Of a DNA stretch of 64,000 nucleotides, positions 44,953-55,101 are shown in pieces. This stretch comes from Bradyrhizobium sp. SZCCT0148 (GTDB lineage Bacteria; Pseudomonadota; Alphaproteobacteria; Rhizobiales; Xanthobacteraceae). Location: the NCBI RefSeq assembly GCF_018129985.1, contig NZ_JAFCKT010000002.1, positions 186,001 through 250,000 of the forward strand. Reading direction: 5' to 3'. Made by a program: the position numbers and the translations under genes. Numbering within the stretch: position 1 is the first letter of the stretch; each line of letters begins with the position of its first letter. A model generated the notes under the pieces. The model made no database searches. It was not told the origin of the DNA and saw nothing but the letters and a program-made list of their open reading frames with translations.

Positions 44953-45792
44953 GTGCCGACCTCGAACAATTATTTCCATCTGCACCTCGTGTCCGACTCG
45001 ACCGGCGAGACACTGATTACGGTGGCGCGCGCCGTCGCTGCGCAATACGCGAACGTCACCCCCGTCGAGCATGTCTATCCGCTGGTGCGCAGCCAGAAGC
45101 AGCTCGACCGCGTGCTCGACGAGATCGAGGAGGCGCCGGGGATCGTGCTGTTCACGCTACTGGAGAAGGATCTGGTCTCCAGGCTCGAGGACAAGTGCAA
45201 GGGAATCAATGTTCCGAGCCTGTCGATCATCGGGCCGGTGATGCAGCTGTTCGAAGCCTATCTCGGAGCTGCGACGACCGGCCGCGTCGGCGCCCAGCAC
45301 GTCCTCAACGCGGAATATTTCAAGCGCATCGACGCACTGAACTACACCATGATCCATGACGACGGTCAGCATGTCGAAGGCCTCGACGATGCCGACGTCG
45401 TCCTGGTCGGCGTGTCCCGCACTTCGAAGACGCCGACGTCGATCTATCTCGCCAATCGCGGCATCCGCACGGCCAACGTGCCGCTGGTCCCCGGCATCCC
45501 GGTGCCATCGCAATTGGAGACGCTGACGCGGCCGCTGGTGGTGAGCCTGCATGCGACGCCGGAACGCCTGATTCAGGTTCGTACGAACCGTCTTCTCTCG
45601 ATGGGCGCCGATTCCAGCAGCGACACCTATACCGACAAACAGTCGGTCGCCGAGGAGGTTGCATTCGCCCGCAAGCTGAGCGCGAAGCACGACTGGCCGC
45701 TGCTCGACGTCACGCGGCGCTCGATCGAGGAAACCGCGGCGGCGATCATGAAGCTCTACAGTGACCGCCAGCGCAACCGGCCTTCCGGATAG
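44953..45792 (+). CDS. ppsR: Pyruvate, phosphate/water dikinase regulatory protein (PSRP, DUF299)
   Basis: 279 residues: [28 protein letters not shown] at the start, then the P-loop-like [23 protein letters not shown] near residue 150, and [18 protein letters not shown] at the C-terminus. This is a bifunctional serine/threonine kinase and pyrophosphorylase that switches PPDK or PEP synthase off and on. It is the homolog of RP001/CC0001, the gene that flanks the origin in many alphaproteobacteria. The start is the GTG at 44953. Confidence 0.92.
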   Translation: MPTSNNYFHLHLVSDSTGETLITVARAVAAQYANVTPVEHVYPLVRSQKQLDRVLDEIEEAPGIVLFTLLEKDLVSRLEDKCKGINVPSLSIIGPVMQLFEAYLGAATTGRVGAQHVLNAEYFKRIDALNYTMIHDDGQHVEGLDDADVVLVGVSRTSKTPTSIYLANRGIRTANVPLVPGIPVPSQLETLTRPLVVSLHATPERLIQVRTNRLLSMGADSSSDTYTDKQSVAEEVAFARKLSAKHDWPLLDVTRRSIEETAAAIMKLYSDRQRNRPSG

Positions 45793-45800
45793 CCTTTGCG

Positions 45801-46409
45801 ATGGGTCTGTGGCTCGGCAAACATCCGTTGATCCTGGCCTCGCAAAGCAGCGCCCGCAAAATGCTGCTGGCCAATGCCGGGCTGGAGTTCAAGGCTGTCA
45901 CCGCCGATATCGACGAGCGCGGCATTCAATCGGCTTCGGCGCTTTCAAATCCGCGCGAGATCGCTCTGCTGCTGGCCCGCGAAAAGGCCAAATCGGTCTC
46001 GGCCGGTACTCCCGGCAGTTACGTGATCGGGGCCGATCAGACCCTGGCGCTTGGCAACCGTCTTTTCAACAAGCCGGCGGGCCGTGCGCAGGCATTGGCG
46101 CAATTGCGCGATCTCGCCGGCAGCAGCCACGAGCTGAATTCCGCGGTAGCCGTGGCGCGTGATGGCCAGATCGTTTTCGAAGACGTCTCGATTGCCCGCA
46201 TGACCATGCGCGAGCTGAGCGACGACAAGCTTTCAGCCTATCTAGACGCTGCCGGCGACGCCGTCACCACCAGCGTGGGCGCCTATCAGCTCGAAGGCCT
46301 GGGCATCCATCTGTTCGAGCGGATCGAGGGCGATCATTTCACCATTCTCGGCCTGCCGCTGCTGCCGCTGCTTGCGTTCCTGCGACGCGAACGGCTAGTT
46401 GCCGTGTGA
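45801..46409 (+). CDS. maf: Maf family nucleotide pyrophosphatase
   Basis: 202 residues: [34 protein letters not shown] at the start with the catalytic S-x-R region, [19 protein letters not shown] near residue 75, and [33 protein letters not shown] near the C-terminus. Members hydrolyse dTTP, UTP or modified nucleotides and may limit mutagenic nucleotides. It begins 8 bp after ppsR and ends 24 bp before the coaE start. In related genomes aroE lies between maf and coaE; here it does not. Confidence 0.92.
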   Translation: MGLWLGKHPLILASQSSARKMLLANAGLEFKAVTADIDERGIQSASALSNPREIALLLAREKAKSVSAGTPGSYVIGADQTLALGNRLFNKPAGRAQALAQLRDLAGSSHELNSAVAVARDGQIVFEDVSIARMTMRELSDDKLSAYLDAAGDAVTTSVGAYQLEGLGIHLFERIEGDHFTILGLPLLPLLAFLRRERLVAV

Positions 46410-46432
46410 CTGACAGACAGGGCTGGGCGCTG

Positions 46433-47032
46433 ATGCGGATCCTCGGACTGACCGGCTCGATCGGGATGGGAAAATCCACCACCGCGAAACTGTTCGCGGA
46501 GGCAGGTGTGCCTGTGTACGATGCCGACGCCGCCGTGCATCAGCTCTATGAGGGCGAAGCGGCACCCGCGATCGAGGCCGCCTTCCCCGGCACCACCGTG
46601 AATGGCAGGGTGGACCGACCTAAATTATCGGCGCGCGTCGTGCATGATCCCGCCGCCATCAAGCAGCTCGAGCAGATCGTCCATCCGATGCTCGGCGCGT
46701 CCCGGCAGAAGTTCTTCGCCGAGGCGGAAGCTGCCAAGGCGCCGGTCGTGGTGCTCGACATTCCGCTGCTGTTCGAAACCGGTGGCGAGAAGCGCGTGGA
46801 CGCCGTGGTGGTGGTCTCGACCTCGCCGGAACTCCAGCGCGAGCGGGTGCTGGCGCGCGGCACCATGGACGAAGCCAAGCTCGACGCCATCATCGCCAAG
46901 CAGACGCCCGATGCCGAGAAGCGCAAGCGTGCTGATTTCGTGGTGGATACGTCGCACGGACTTGAACCGGTGCGCGCGCAAATCGCCCACATCTTGGCCG
47001 AGGTGGTTAAGATGCCGCAGCGGCGGACCTGA
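46433..47032 (+). CDS. coaE: Dephospho-CoA kinase
   Basis: 199 residues: P-loop [20 protein letters not shown] at residues 4-23, [52 protein letters not shown] and [23 protein letters not shown], the full CoaE signature. It makes CoA from dephospho-CoA. The GTG at 46406 overlaps the maf stop and would add nine residues (TDRQGWAL); I prefer the ATG at 46433, which gives the usual [11 protein letters not shown] start. Other pantothenate-pathway genes are elsewhere, except coaA at 59.6 kb. Confidence 0.93.
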   Translation: MRILGLTGSIGMGKSTTAKLFAEAGVPVYDADAAVHQLYEGEAAPAIEAAFPGTTVNGRVDRPKLSARVVHDPAAIKQLEQIVHPMLGASRQKFFAEAEAAKAPVVVLDIPLLFETGGEKRVDAVVVVSTSPELQRERVLARGTMDEAKLDAIIAKQTPDAEKRKRADFVVDTSHGLEPVRAQIAHILAEVVKMPQRRT

Positions 47033-47059
47033 TTCGCCGTCTCACTCGGCCTCCCGACC

Positions 47060-47773
47060 ATGCGCGAAATCGTTCTCGATACCGAAACCACTGGCCTCGA
47101 TCCGCTTCGCGGCGATCGTCTGGTCGAGATCGGCTGCGTCGAGATGCTTAACCGCATGCCGACGGGACAGACCTACCACGTCTATATCAATCCTGAACGG
47201 GACATGCCGGCGGAAGCCTTCGCGGTGCATGGGCTGTCGGCCGAATTTCTGTCGACCAAGCCGCTGTTCCACGAGGTCGCCGATGCGTTTCTGGAGTTCA
47301 TCGGCGATGCGCCGCTGGTGATCCACAACGCCTCGTTCGACATCGGCTTCATCAACGCCGAGCTCGACAGGATCAAGCGCGCGGCGATCCCGCGCGAACG
47401 GCTGGTCGATACGCTTCTGCTGGCGCGCCGCAAGCATCCCGGCGTGTCCAACCGGCTCGACGATCTCTGCTCGCGCTATGCGATCGACAACTCACGCCGC
47501 ACCAAGCACGGCGCGCTGCTGGACGCCGAGTTGCTGGCCGAGGTCTATGTGGATCTGGTCGGGGCGCGGCAGTCGCAGCTGCTGCTGGCGTCGGACGCTC
47601 AAGAGATTCGCGTCAATGCGGCTGGCGATGCGCCGCGGCGGCAGCGGCTGGTGCCGCTTGCGCCGCGGGTTTCAGATGCCGAGCGTGAGGCCCACCGGGC
47701 CTTCATCGCGACGCTCGGCGACAAGGCGATCTGGAACGAGTTTTTGGCCGCTCCAGTTTCTCCCCCCGTTTAG
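47060..47773 (+). CDS. dnaQ: DNA polymerase III epsilon subunit (3'-5' exonuclease)
   Basis: 237 residues with the DEDDh proofreading exonuclease motifs: Exo [22 protein letters not shown] near residue 5, Exo [18 protein letters not shown] near residue 91, and Exo [21 protein letters not shown] near residue 151 with the catalytic His. The C-terminal tail is shorter than in E. coli and lacks an obvious clamp-binding motif that I can name. It ends 4 bp inside the convergent secB gene. Confidence 0.93.
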   Translation: MREIVLDTETTGLDPLRGDRLVEIGCVEMLNRMPTGQTYHVYINPERDMPAEAFAVHGLSAEFLSTKPLFHEVADAFLEFIGDAPLVIHNASFDIGFINAELDRIKRAAIPRERLVDTLLLARRKHPGVSNRLDDLCSRYAIDNSRRTKHGALLDAELLAEVYVDLVGARQSQLLLASDAQEIRVNAAGDAPRRQRLVPLAPRVSDAEREAHRAFIATLGDKAIWNEFLAAPVSPPV

Positions 47774-48252
47774 GCCTGGCCGCTCGGCTGGGCGGCCATT
47801 TGCCGCTCCACGTTCTGACGATAGAGACCGACGAAGTCGACGGGATCCAGCATCAGGGGCGGGAACCCGCCGTCGCGCACCGCCGTCGCGATGATCTCGC
47901 GGGCGAACGGGAACAGCAGACGGGGGCACTCGATCATGACCAGCGGATGCAGATTTTCCTTCGGCACGTTCGCAATGCGGAACACGCCGGCATAGGCGAG
48001 CTCGAACGAGAACATGATCTTGCCCGCGGTCTCGGCCTTGCCCTCGACCGACAACGTCACCTCGAACTCCTGTTCGCTGAGGTTGTTGGCGCTGACATTG
48101 ATCTGGATGTTGATCTGGGGGGGCTGGCTCTGCTGCTGGAGCGAAGTGGGCGCGTTCGGATTCTCGAACGACAGGTCCTTGGTATATTGTGCCAGTACGT
48201 TGAGCTGGGGAGCCTGGGCCGCCTCGGGAGGGGTGCCGTTACCGTTGGTCAT
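47770..48252 (-). CDS. secB: Protein-export chaperone SecB
   Basis: 160 residues: [19 protein letters not shown] near residue 16, then [40 protein letters not shown] and [33 protein letters not shown], the whole SecB fold. The C-terminal tail is rich in Gln and Ala. It holds unfolded precursors and delivers them to SecA. The ATG at 48252 has a ggagag ribosome site. A secB gene at this position next to dnaQ fits the conserved origin block. Confidence 0.96.
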   Translation of the reverse strand: MTNGNGTPPEAAQAPQLNVLAQYTKDLSFENPNAPTSLQQQSQPPQINIQINVSANNLSEQEFEVTLSVEGKAETAGKIMFSFELAYAGVFRIANVPKENLHPLVMIECPRLLFPFAREIIATAVRDGGFPPLMLDPVDFVGLYRQNVERQMAAQPSGQA

Positions 48253-48675
48253 GAGAGTCTCTCCTTACCCGATTTGGGCTGAATTTCGCGGCGGTTGGCT
48301 AACATAGGGCCGGCTCATTCCACAAGGACGAACGGTCCTGGCGGGGGGGTTCCGGCGGCGCCGCAGCTGCCGCGTCGGTCCGGCCTTTTCCGTCAAACTG
48401 CGCCTTAAACGATTGAAGATGCGCGATTTCCGGGCAGGATCGGGTTTCCCCTTAAGCATAAAACGCGCTACACTCGGTGCTGTGCCAAATGGCGCCATTG
48501 GCCGGGCAAGATTTCGTGCCTACATCCCACGGACCTGACGTGGACCTAAAATGGTGATGTAGACTTGCCGTTCCCGTATGGAACGGTCTACTGGCCGGAT
48601 TGATTTCCCCGGCGACGACCTCAAAGACCCGACGACTTCAAAGACCCAGAGCAAAGACCAGAAAGCGAATCCGAC
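48253..48675. other. Intergenic region, 423 bp, between secB and the Tim44-like gene
   Basis: The divergent promoters of secB and the Tim44-like gene should be here, but I cannot fix them. Short open frames on both strands show no family features. In several relatives a FxsA gene lies near here; I see none. Confidence 0.55.
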
Positions 48676-49383
48676 GTGGACATCTACACCATCATCTTCC
48701 TGGCGCTGGCGGTCTTCATCTTTCTGCGGCTGCGCAGCGTGCTCGGGCAGCGGACCGGCAACGAGCGGCCGCCGTTCGATCGAACCGCCGCCCGCAATGC
48801 GCTCGGGGGTGCCCAGGACAACAATGTCGTGACCATGCCGGGCAAGGTGATTGACCAGGCCCCGCTGGCGCCGACAGCCGAGCCGACCCCGCCCTCCGAT
48901 CGCTGGAAGGGCCTGACCGAGCCGGGCACGGCGCTGGCGCAGGGCCTGGACGCCATCGTCGAGAAGGATTCCACGTTCGACCCGCGTCATTTCATCTCTG
49001 GTGCCCGCGGCGCCTATGAGATGATCGTGCTGGCCTTTGCCAATGGCGACCGCCGCGCGCTGCGCGACCTGTTGTCGCCGGACGTCTATGAAAGCTTCGA
49101 GGCCGCCATCAAGGAACGCGAGACGAAAGAGCAGAAGACCGAGACCCGCTTCGTCTCGATCGACAAGGCCGAACTCGTCGGCGCCGAGCTGCGCGACCGC
49201 ACCGCCCAGCTTACGATCCGCTTCGTCTCGCAGATGATTTCGGCCACACGAGACAAGGCCGGCAACATCGTCGACGGCAGCGCCGACACGGTTGCCGACA
49301 TCACCGACATCTGGACTTTCGCCCGCGACATCACCTCCCGCGATCCGAACTGGAAGCTGGTTGGCACCGGAAGCGCGAATTAA
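48676..49383 (+). CDS. Tim44-like domain protein
   Basis: 235 residues: one N-terminal helix (IYTIIFLALAVFIFLRLRSVLG), a disordered Pro/Thr-rich linker, then the Tim44-like fold from about residue 85: FDPRHFISGARGAYEMIVLAFANGDRRALRDLLSPDVYESFEAAI, then RFVSIDKAELVGAELRDRTAQLTIRFVSQ, and IWTFARDITSRDPNWKLVGTGS. Bacterial Tim44-like proteins are inner-membrane proteins of unclear function, distantly related to the mitochondrial import motor. The start is the GTG at 48676. It leads into mltA with overlap. Confidence 0.85.
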   Translation: MDIYTIIFLALAVFIFLRLRSVLGQRTGNERPPFDRTAARNALGGAQDNNVVTMPGKVIDQAPLAPTAEPTPPSDRWKGLTEPGTALAQGLDAIVEKDSTFDPRHFISGARGAYEMIVLAFANGDRRALRDLLSPDVYESFEAAIKERETKEQKTETRFVSIDKAELVGAELRDRTAQLTIRFVSQMISATRDKAGNIVDGSADTVADITDIWTFARDITSRDPNWKLVGTGSAN

Positions 49384-50911
49384 GGTCTTTCTGAAGACCG
49401 GCGCGACGGCGCTTTGCGCAGGCGTCGTCGCGCTGTCCTCGTTTTCGCTCGGCGCCGAAGCGGCGCGGCGCCATTATCGCAGCCATCACCATCATACCCC
49501 GCCATTGCCCGCTGCTCCGGCGCGGGCCTTGCCCTATCCGCAGCTCCCGCTGCCGTTCGAAATTCCCGGCGCGCAATATCTGCCGCTGGCCTGGGCGGAC
49601 GTGAAGGGCTGGAGCGATGACAATCACCTCGCGGCCTACAAGACGTTTCGCGCCAGCTGCAGGCCGATCAACGCACAAAACGGCGCGACTGAGCCGAAGA
49701 CCGAATCAAAAGCGATTGGAGGCTCGCTGAGCGAACCTTGCCGGGCGGCGAAGTCGCTCGAGCTCGCCGACGACGCCACGGCAAAAGCGTTTTTCGAGGA
49801 GCACTTCGCGCCGCTGCGGATCTCGCGCCTCGGCGAGCCCGACGGTTTCGTCACCGGCTATTACGAGCCTGTGCTGGAGGGATCGCGCACGCAGACCGAT
49901 ATCTACAACGTTCCGGTCTATCGCCGCCCCTCGAACCTGTTCGTGCGCGGCTACAAGCAGGATTCGGTGAGCCTGCCCAACAAGGGTCCGGTTTATCGCA
50001 AGATCGGCCGCCGCAAGCTGGTGCCCTATTACGACCGCGGCGAGATCGAGGACGGCAAGATCGCCGGCCGCGGGCTCGAGATCGCCTGGCTGAAGGATCC
50101 GACCGATCTGCTGTTCGCGCAGATCCAGGGCTCGGCGCGGATCAAGTTCGACGACGGCAGCTCGGTCCGGCTCAACTACGACGCCTATAACGGCTATCCC
50201 TACACCGCCGTCGGTCGCATCCTGATCGAGCGCGGCATCATCCCCCGGGAAGAGATGTCGATGCAGAAGATCAGGGAATGGATGACGCAGAATCCTGATG
50301 GCGCCAAGGAGCTGCGCCGCGCGAACCGCGCCTACATCTTCTTCCGAGAGGTCAACCTCTCCGACAAGGACGAAGCGGTGGGCGCGCAAGGCATTCCGCT
50401 GACCGCGGGACGCTCCATCGCCGTCGACAAGTCGCTGCACGTCTACGGCACGCCGTTCTTCATCGAGGGCGAGTTGCCGATCGAATCCGATCGCGCCAAG
50501 ACGCCGTTCCATCGGCTGATGATCGCGCAGGACACCGGCTCGGCCATCATTGGACCTGCGCGCGCCGACCTCTTTTTCGGCGCCGGGCAGGAAGCCGGTC
50601 GCATCTCCGGTCGGTTGCGCCACCCCATGCATTTCGTGATGCTGGTCCCGAAGGGCCTCGATCCGTCGGCGCGAGCTGCGCGGCTGCCGGTGCCCGACCC
50701 GCGTCCCTCGGAGAAGATCGCAAAGCTGTTTCCGCAAACCGATCCCGGGAAGGAAACCACGAAGCCCACCGCTGCTGCCGGCCCCGCGGACACCAAGAGC
50801 GACACGGTCGCCATCGCGGGTCCGGTCCCGCTGCCGGCGCCGCGTCCGGTGATCGAGGCCGATCGCGAACCGCAGCGGCCAGCGAAGAAACGTCCCCATC
50901 GGCAGCAATGA
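49361..50911 (+). CDS. mltA: Membrane-bound lytic murein transglycosylase A
   Basis: About 516 residues. A hydrophobic signal (LCAGVVALSSFSLGAEA) is followed by a His-rich stretch, then the MltA barrel: GFVTGYYEPVLEGSR near residue 160, LFAQIQGSARIKF near residue 250, and the C-terminal 3D domain MIAQDTGSAIIGPARADLFFG with its Asp triad. The tail is low-complexity, Pro- and Lys-rich. It cleaves peptidoglycan to 1,6-anhydro ends. No ATG fits: the best start is the TTG at 49361, inside the Tim44-like gene, or a nearer non-standard codon, so the exact N-terminus is uncertain. Confidence 0.88.
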   Translation: MAPEARIKVFLKTGATALCAGVVALSSFSLGAEAARRHYRSHHHHTPPLPAAPARALPYPQLPLPFEIPGAQYLPLAWADVKGWSDDNHLAAYKTFRASCRPINAQNGATEPKTESKAIGGSLSEPCRAAKSLELADDATAKAFFEEHFAPLRISRLGEPDGFVTGYYEPVLEGSRTQTDIYNVPVYRRPSNLFVRGYKQDSVSLPNKGPVYRKIGRRKLVPYYDRGEIEDGKIAGRGLEIAWLKDPTDLLFAQIQGSARIKFDDGSSVRLNYDAYNGYPYTAVGRILIERGIIPREEMSMQKIREWMTQNPDGAKELRRANRAYIFFREVNLSDKDEAVGAQGIPLTAGRSIAVDKSLHVYGTPFFIEGELPIESDRAKTPFHRLMIAQDTGSAIIGPARADLFFGAGQEAGRISGRLRHPMHFVMLVPKGLDPSARAARLPVPDPRPSEKIAKLFPQTDPGKETTKPTAAAGPADTKSDTVAIAGPVPLPAPRPVIEADREPQRPAKKRPHRQQ

Positions 50912-51498
50912 AGCGATCGTCTCGTCCGCCCGTGCTGGAGCCTCGCCCCTCGCCGCGCCGCCGCGCGCTGAGCGAGGAAGAGCGCGAGCTGTGGGATATG
51001 GTCGCAAAGCAGGTCAAGCCGCTGAAGAAGCATCGCGCTGGAAAGGCCTCTGCCTCGCCGCGCGCCGAGCCTTCACCCGCAGTGCCGGTGGTGAGATCAG
51101 TTTCGTCTTCCCGTCCGATTGCCGCTGCGCCAACGCCGCGCGTCGCCAAACCGGCCGTCCCGCCGCTGGCGCCGCTTGGCAAGCGCGAGCGGACAAAACT
51201 GTCGCGCGGCCGCAGTGAGATCGAGGCGCGGCTCGATCTGCACGGCATGACCCAGACCCGCGCGCATCGCGCCTTGACCGGCTTCCTGCACCGCGCCCAT
51301 CACGACGGCCTGACCTTCGTGCTCGTCATCACCGGCAAGGGCCGCAGCGGCGGCGAAAGCGGCGTACTGCGCCGTCAGGTGCCGGAATGGCTGAGCCTGC
51401 CGGAATTCCGCAGCTTCGTCGTCGGCTTCGAGACGGCCCATATCGGCCATGGCGGCGAAGGCGCGCTGTATGTGCGGATCAGGCGGGCGAGGTTCTAG
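50908..51498 (+). CDS. Smr/MutS family endonuclease-like protein
   Basis: 196 residues. A basic, Pro-rich N-terminal region (1-95) leads to an Smr domain from about residue 105: IEARLDLHGMTQTRAHRALTGFLHRAHHDGLTFVLVITGKGRSGGESGVLRRQVPEWLSLPEF, which holds the LDLHG and TGKG motifs. Stand-alone Smr proteins cut RNA or DNA; the alphaproteobacterial members' target is unknown. The ATG overlaps the mltA stop by 4 bp (atga), and the end overlaps the convergent membrane protein gene. Confidence 0.87.
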   Translation: MKRSSRPPVLEPRPSPRRRALSEEERELWDMVAKQVKPLKKHRAGKASASPRAEPSPAVPVVRSVSSSRPIAAAPTPRVAKPAVPPLAPLGKRERTKLSRGRSEIEARLDLHGMTQTRAHRALTGFLHRAHHDGLTFVLVITGKGRSGGESGVLRRQVPEWLSLPEFRSFVVGFETAHIGHGGEGALYVRIRRARF

Positions 51499-52619
51499 AA
51501 TGGCCGAATGATTCCGACGCGCGGGATCACCGTGAGGATCAGGCCGAAGATGTTGGTGTTCCGATCCTCGGCCGGGATCAGCGGGGCTTCATGTTTGGCC
51601 GGCAGCATCTTCACCGCGTGCAGGATCAGGAACATGCAGACCGCCCAGTTCGAGATCCAGCGCGAATAGTCGAACACCATCGCGAACATCACGAGATAAG
51701 CGAGACTGATGCCGATCAGAGCCGCGAGCACGAGCCGGCGGTGCGTCTCGCTTGCGAGCGCGCCGATCAGGTTTGCGAAGAAGCGCCACAGCGGCGTGTG
51801 CAGCCAGATCAGCAACGCGAACACGGGCACGCCGAGGATGTTGTGCGGCAGGCGGCCCCAGGTGTCCGAAATCTCCTTCGCCAGCGGCTGGTACCAGATA
51901 TAGGCGAATTGCAAGAGATCCGTGCGGGACGGATCGGCCATCCGCGTTTTCAGGTACGCAACGAAGTCGGCTTCAGGGACCGGCATCGTCCCCAAAAACT
52001 GCGCCGCAAAGAACAGCGCTGCGACGATGGCGAGGGCGACGATGCCGAACGCGACATTGCCGCGATTGAGTCCGCAAGCGAGATAGTGCCTGATCACGAC
52101 GATGGTGATGATCGTCGGCACATACATGAGCAGATGAATGTGGTGGATCAGGACGAGCACGATCGAGAACAGTGCTGCCGTTGCCACGAACAGCAATGAG
52201 CCAGCCGGCATCAGCATCAGGATGATCGCCAGCGCACAGCCATAGATGTCGAAATGGCCGAGCGTGTGCATGAAATTCTTCAGGAAGAACGGCGAGCCCG
52301 CCATGAAGACGAACAGCGGCAGCGTTTTCGCGGTGAAGCCAAAGCTCTTCTGAAACAGCCTTGCATAGAGACCCAGCGTCACCAGCCACGTCACCCCGCC
52401 GATCGCGAACACCGACCAGACCGGCACCTTGTCCGTGAACAGCGCGACGATGGCCCCGATCAGTGCGCGCTTGATAAAGCCGAAATGGTAGTCGACCAGC
52501 AGATGGATATAGGGGACGTAAGGCGGCAGCTGGATCTTATGGGTGAACACGCCGACGATGACCGCCGCGTTGATCGCGAGCAGGAGCCGCCAGGGATTTT
52601 GCAGGATGCGTACGGTCAC
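51495..52619 (-). CDS. Polytopic membrane protein of unknown function
   Basis: 374 residues with about nine membrane helices (first LLLAINAAVIVGVF, others WSVFAIGGVTWLVTLGLYA, GCALAIILMLMPAGSLLFVATAALFSIVLVLIHH, and LVLAALIGISLAYLVMFAMV). Striking conserved-looking pieces are DYHFGFIKRALIGAI near residue 45, GHFDIYGCAL near residue 120 and FDYSRWISNWAVCM near residue 320. The helix count and charged loops recall glycosyltransferases or polymerases that use polyprenyl donors (GT-C, EpsG-like), but I cannot name the family. It ends 4 bp inside the convergent Smr gene. Confidence 0.6.
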   Translation of the reverse strand: MTVRILQNPWRLLLAINAAVIVGVFTHKIQLPPYVPYIHLLVDYHFGFIKRALIGAIVALFTDKVPVWSVFAIGGVTWLVTLGLYARLFQKSFGFTAKTLPLFVFMAGSPFFLKNFMHTLGHFDIYGCALAIILMLMPAGSLLFVATAALFSIVLVLIHHIHLLMYVPTIITIVVIRHYLACGLNRGNVAFGIVALAIVAALFFAAQFLGTMPVPEADFVAYLKTRMADPSRTDLLQFAYIWYQPLAKEISDTWGRLPHNILGVPVFALLIWLHTPLWRFFANLIGALASETHRRLVLAALIGISLAYLVMFAMVFDYSRWISNWAVCMFLILHAVKMLPAKHEAPLIPAEDRNTNIFGLILTVIPRVGIIRPF

Positions 52620-52647
52620 GCCGCATCAATAGCGTGACCGCTCCAAA

Positions 52648-53952
52648 TTACAAAATGAACCGGCTCAGATCCGCGTTCTTGGCGAGGTCGCCGACGTGCC
52701 TCTGCACGAAATCCGCATCGACCTTGACGGTCTCGCCGCTGCGGTCGGGGGCGGTGAACGAGATCTCGTCCAGCACCCGCTCCATCACGGTCTGCAGCCG
52801 CCGCGCGCCGATGTTCTCGACGGTGGAATTGACGGCGACCGCGACGTCGGCGAGCGCGTCGATGGCGCCGTCGGTGATATCGAGTGTCACGCCCTCGGTC
52901 TGCATCAAGGCGACATATTGCTTGATCAGAGAGGCCTCGGGCTCGGTCAGGATGCGGCGCATGTCGTCGCGGGTCAGCGCCTGCAATTCGACGCGGATCG
53001 GCAGGCGGCCCTGCAATTCCGGCAGCAGGTCCGACGGCTTGGCGACGTGGAAGGCGCCGGAAGCGATGAACAGGATGTGGTCGGTCTTGACCGCGCCGTG
53101 CTTGGTCGAGACGGTGGTGCCCTCGATCAAGGGCAACAGATCGCGCTGCACGCCTTCGCGCGAGACGTCGCCGCCGGCACGGCCTTCGCGCGCGCAGATC
53201 TTGTCGATCTCGTCGAGGAACACGATGCCGTTGTTCTCGACCGCGTTGATCGCCTCCAGCGTCAGCTGATCGGTGTCCAGCAGCTTGTCGGACTCCTCGT
53301 TGACGAGGATCTCGTGCGAGCCCTCCACCGTCAGCCGCCGCGTCTTGCTGCGGCCGCCGAGCTTGCCGAAGATATCGCCGATCGAAATCGCGCCCATCTG
53401 CGCGCCCGGCATGCCGGGGATTTCGAACATCGGCATGCCGCTGCCGGACGACTGTGTCTCGACCTCGATTTCCTTGTCGTTGAGCTCGCCGGCGCGCAGC
53501 TTCTTGCGGAAGGATTCGCGCGTCGCGGAAGAGGCGTTTGCGCCGACCAGCGCATCGAGCACCCGCTCTTCGGCGGCGAGCTGCGCGCGGGCGTGCACGT
53601 CCTTGCGCTTCTTCTCGCGAATCTGGGCGATCGCCACCTCGACGAGGTCGCGCACGATCTGCTCGACGTCGCGGCCGACATAACCGACCTCGGTGAATTT
53701 GGTCGCTTCCACCTTGAGGAACGGCGCATTCGCGAGCTTGGCGAGCCGCCGCGCAATTTCCGTCTTGCCGACGCCGGTCGGGCCGATCATCAGGATGTTC
53801 TTCGGCAGCACCTCTTCGCGCAAGGAGCCGGTGAGCTGCTGCCGCCGCCAGCGGTTGCGCAGCGCGATCGAGACGGCGCGCTTGGCATCGGCCTGGCCGA
53901 CGATGAAACGGTCGAGTTCGGAAACGATTTCGCGGGGAGAGAAGTCTGTCAT
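52648..53952 (-). CDS. hslU: ATP-dependent protease ATPase subunit HslU (ClpY)
   Basis: 434 residues: AAA+ with Walker [21 protein letters not shown] at residues 53-72, the [24 protein letters not shown] pore and box region, the I domain near residues 110-230 (including [18 protein letters not shown]), Walker [14 protein letters not shown] near residue 245, and the HslV-contacting C-terminus ending RFIL. It unfolds substrates and feeds HslV. It is the last gene of the hslV-GNAT-DUF2585-hslU run, 49 bp after DUF2585. Confidence 0.97.
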   Translation of the reverse strand: MTDFSPREIVSELDRFIVGQADAKRAVSIALRNRWRRQQLTGSLREEVLPKNILMIGPTGVGKTEIARRLAKLANAPFLKVEATKFTEVGYVGRDVEQIVRDLVEVAIAQIREKKRKDVHARAQLAAEERVLDALVGANASSATRESFRKKLRAGELNDKEIEVETQSSGSGMPMFEIPGMPGAQMGAISIGDIFGKLGGRSKTRRLTVEGSHEILVNEESDKLLDTDQLTLEAINAVENNGIVFLDEIDKICAREGRAGGDVSREGVQRDLLPLIEGTTVSTKHGAVKTDHILFIASGAFHVAKPSDLLPELQGRLPIRVELQALTRDDMRRILTEPEASLIKQYVALMQTEGVTLDITDGAIDALADVAVAVNSTVENIGARRLQTVMERVLDEISFTAPDRSGETVKVDADFVQRHVGDLAKNADLSRFIL

Positions 53953-54001
53953 GGGACCTTAGCTAGGGTCAGATGCGGGGTAGGACAAGCCGGATTTTGC
54001 G

Positions 54002-54619
54002 TCAGATGATGGGCGGGCCGGATTGCCATTGCTTCACGGCCTCGATTGGATGGATCAGCATCAGGATGTTGAGCGTCAGATTGTCGCGAATGTGCAGCGC
54101 CAGCATGAGCTCGAAGGCGAGGCCGATCAGGATCGTCGCTGATACGGGCAGCACGCGCGCAGCGAGGAACCCGAGTATCATGGACAAATTGTCAGAGACC
54201 GAATTGACGATGCTGTCGCCGAAATAATCCAGCGAGATCGTACCGGCGCGGTAGCGCTCGATGATGAAGGGCGAGTTTTCGACGATCTCCCAGGCGCCTT
54301 CGATCAGCATGGCGATGATCAGTCGCGCCGGCCAGGAGAGAGAGACGAACGGCAGGCGCACGAACAGCAGCCATGTCAGGCCATAGAACAGGAAGCCGTG
54401 CAGTACGTGCGAGAAGGTGTACCAGTCGGCGATGTGCTGGGAATTCTCAGAGCTGTTCAACACGCCATGCCACAGCTTGATGGTGCCGCAGGTGCAGATC
54501 GGAACCCGCCCCATCGCGAACAGGATCGCGGCCTGCAGCGCCAGCAGCAGCAGCGCGATGCCGACCCAGGCAAGCGGCGGAAAAGTGGTCTTGGCGGCAG
54601 GCGTCGCGGCGAGCGTCAT
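54002..54619 (-). CDS. DUF2585 (UPF0314) membrane protein
   Basis: 205 residues with about five membrane helices: [95 protein letters not shown]. The [21 protein letters not shown] motif and the [14 protein letters not shown] stretch are the family signature. The function is unknown. Its ATG overlaps the GNAT gene stop by 4 bp (atga), so it is translationally coupled to it within the heat-shock operon. Confidence 0.88.
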   Translation of the reverse strand: MTLAATPAAKTTFPPLAWVGIALLLLALQAAILFAMGRVPICTCGTIKLWHGVLNSSENSQHIADWYTFSHVLHGFLFYGLTWLLFVRLPFVSLSWPARLIIAMLIEGAWEIVENSPFIIERYRAGTISLDYFGDSIVNSVSDNLSMILGFLAARVLPVSATILIGLAFELMLALHIRDNLTLNILMLIHPIEAVKQWQSGPPII

Positions 54620-55098
54620 GGGTCTCGGATCATCAGGAGTGCAGGACCGTCGGGTGTGACAATGGCATGCTGTGGCACAAATCCGGCCTTCTCATAGGCA
54701 CGGATCGCACGGGCATTGGCGGGATTCGGATCGATCACGATGCGCGGTACGCCGCCCGCGAATAGCTCGTCGATGAATGCGCAGATGAAAGCGGAGCCGT
54801 GGCCGCGTCCGAGCATGTCGGCCTCGCCGATGAATTGATCGAGACCGCGTGCTCCGATCGGCTGCGGACCGAAGCTCAGGTGCCATTCGCCGAGCCGATA
54901 GCACTGCAGATAGGCCAAGGGCCGACCGTCCAGGCTGACGATGAACTGCGCGAGGTCAGGATGATCGAGATCGCCGCCGACGAACTCCAGCGACTCCGGA
55001 TCATGCCACCATTCGGCGACATGCGGCGCGTCCAGCCACCGCCGGATCAGCGGCATGTCAGCCCTGATCATCGGGCGGAAGGTGTAGGCATGCGCCAT
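54616..55098 (-). CDS. GNAT family acetyltransferase (AAC(6')/GNAT_8 type)
   Basis: 160 residues. The layout [27 protein letters not shown] at the start, [32 protein letters not shown] with the acetyl-CoA pyrophosphate loop (RGHGSAF), and [20 protein letters not shown] is that of the aminoglycoside 6'-acetyltransferase / siderophore GNAT group. The acceptor is unknown; resistance should not be assumed. It is 3 bp downstream of hslV and its stop overlaps the DUF2585 start. Confidence 0.85.
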   Translation of the reverse strand: MAHAYTFRPMIRADMPLIRRWLDAPHVAEWWHDPESLEFVGGDLDHPDLAQFIVSLDGRPLAYLQCYRLGEWHLSFGPQPIGARGLDQFIGEADMLGRGHGSAFICAFIDELFAGGVPRIVIDPNPANARAIRAYEKAGFVPQHAIVTPDGPALLMIRDP

Positions 55099-55101
55099 GG
55101 C

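Noticed and set aside
48520..48990. 156-codon minus-strand frame overlapping the Tim44-like gene
   Set aside because: Mostly antisense to a credible gene and has no domain or signal.
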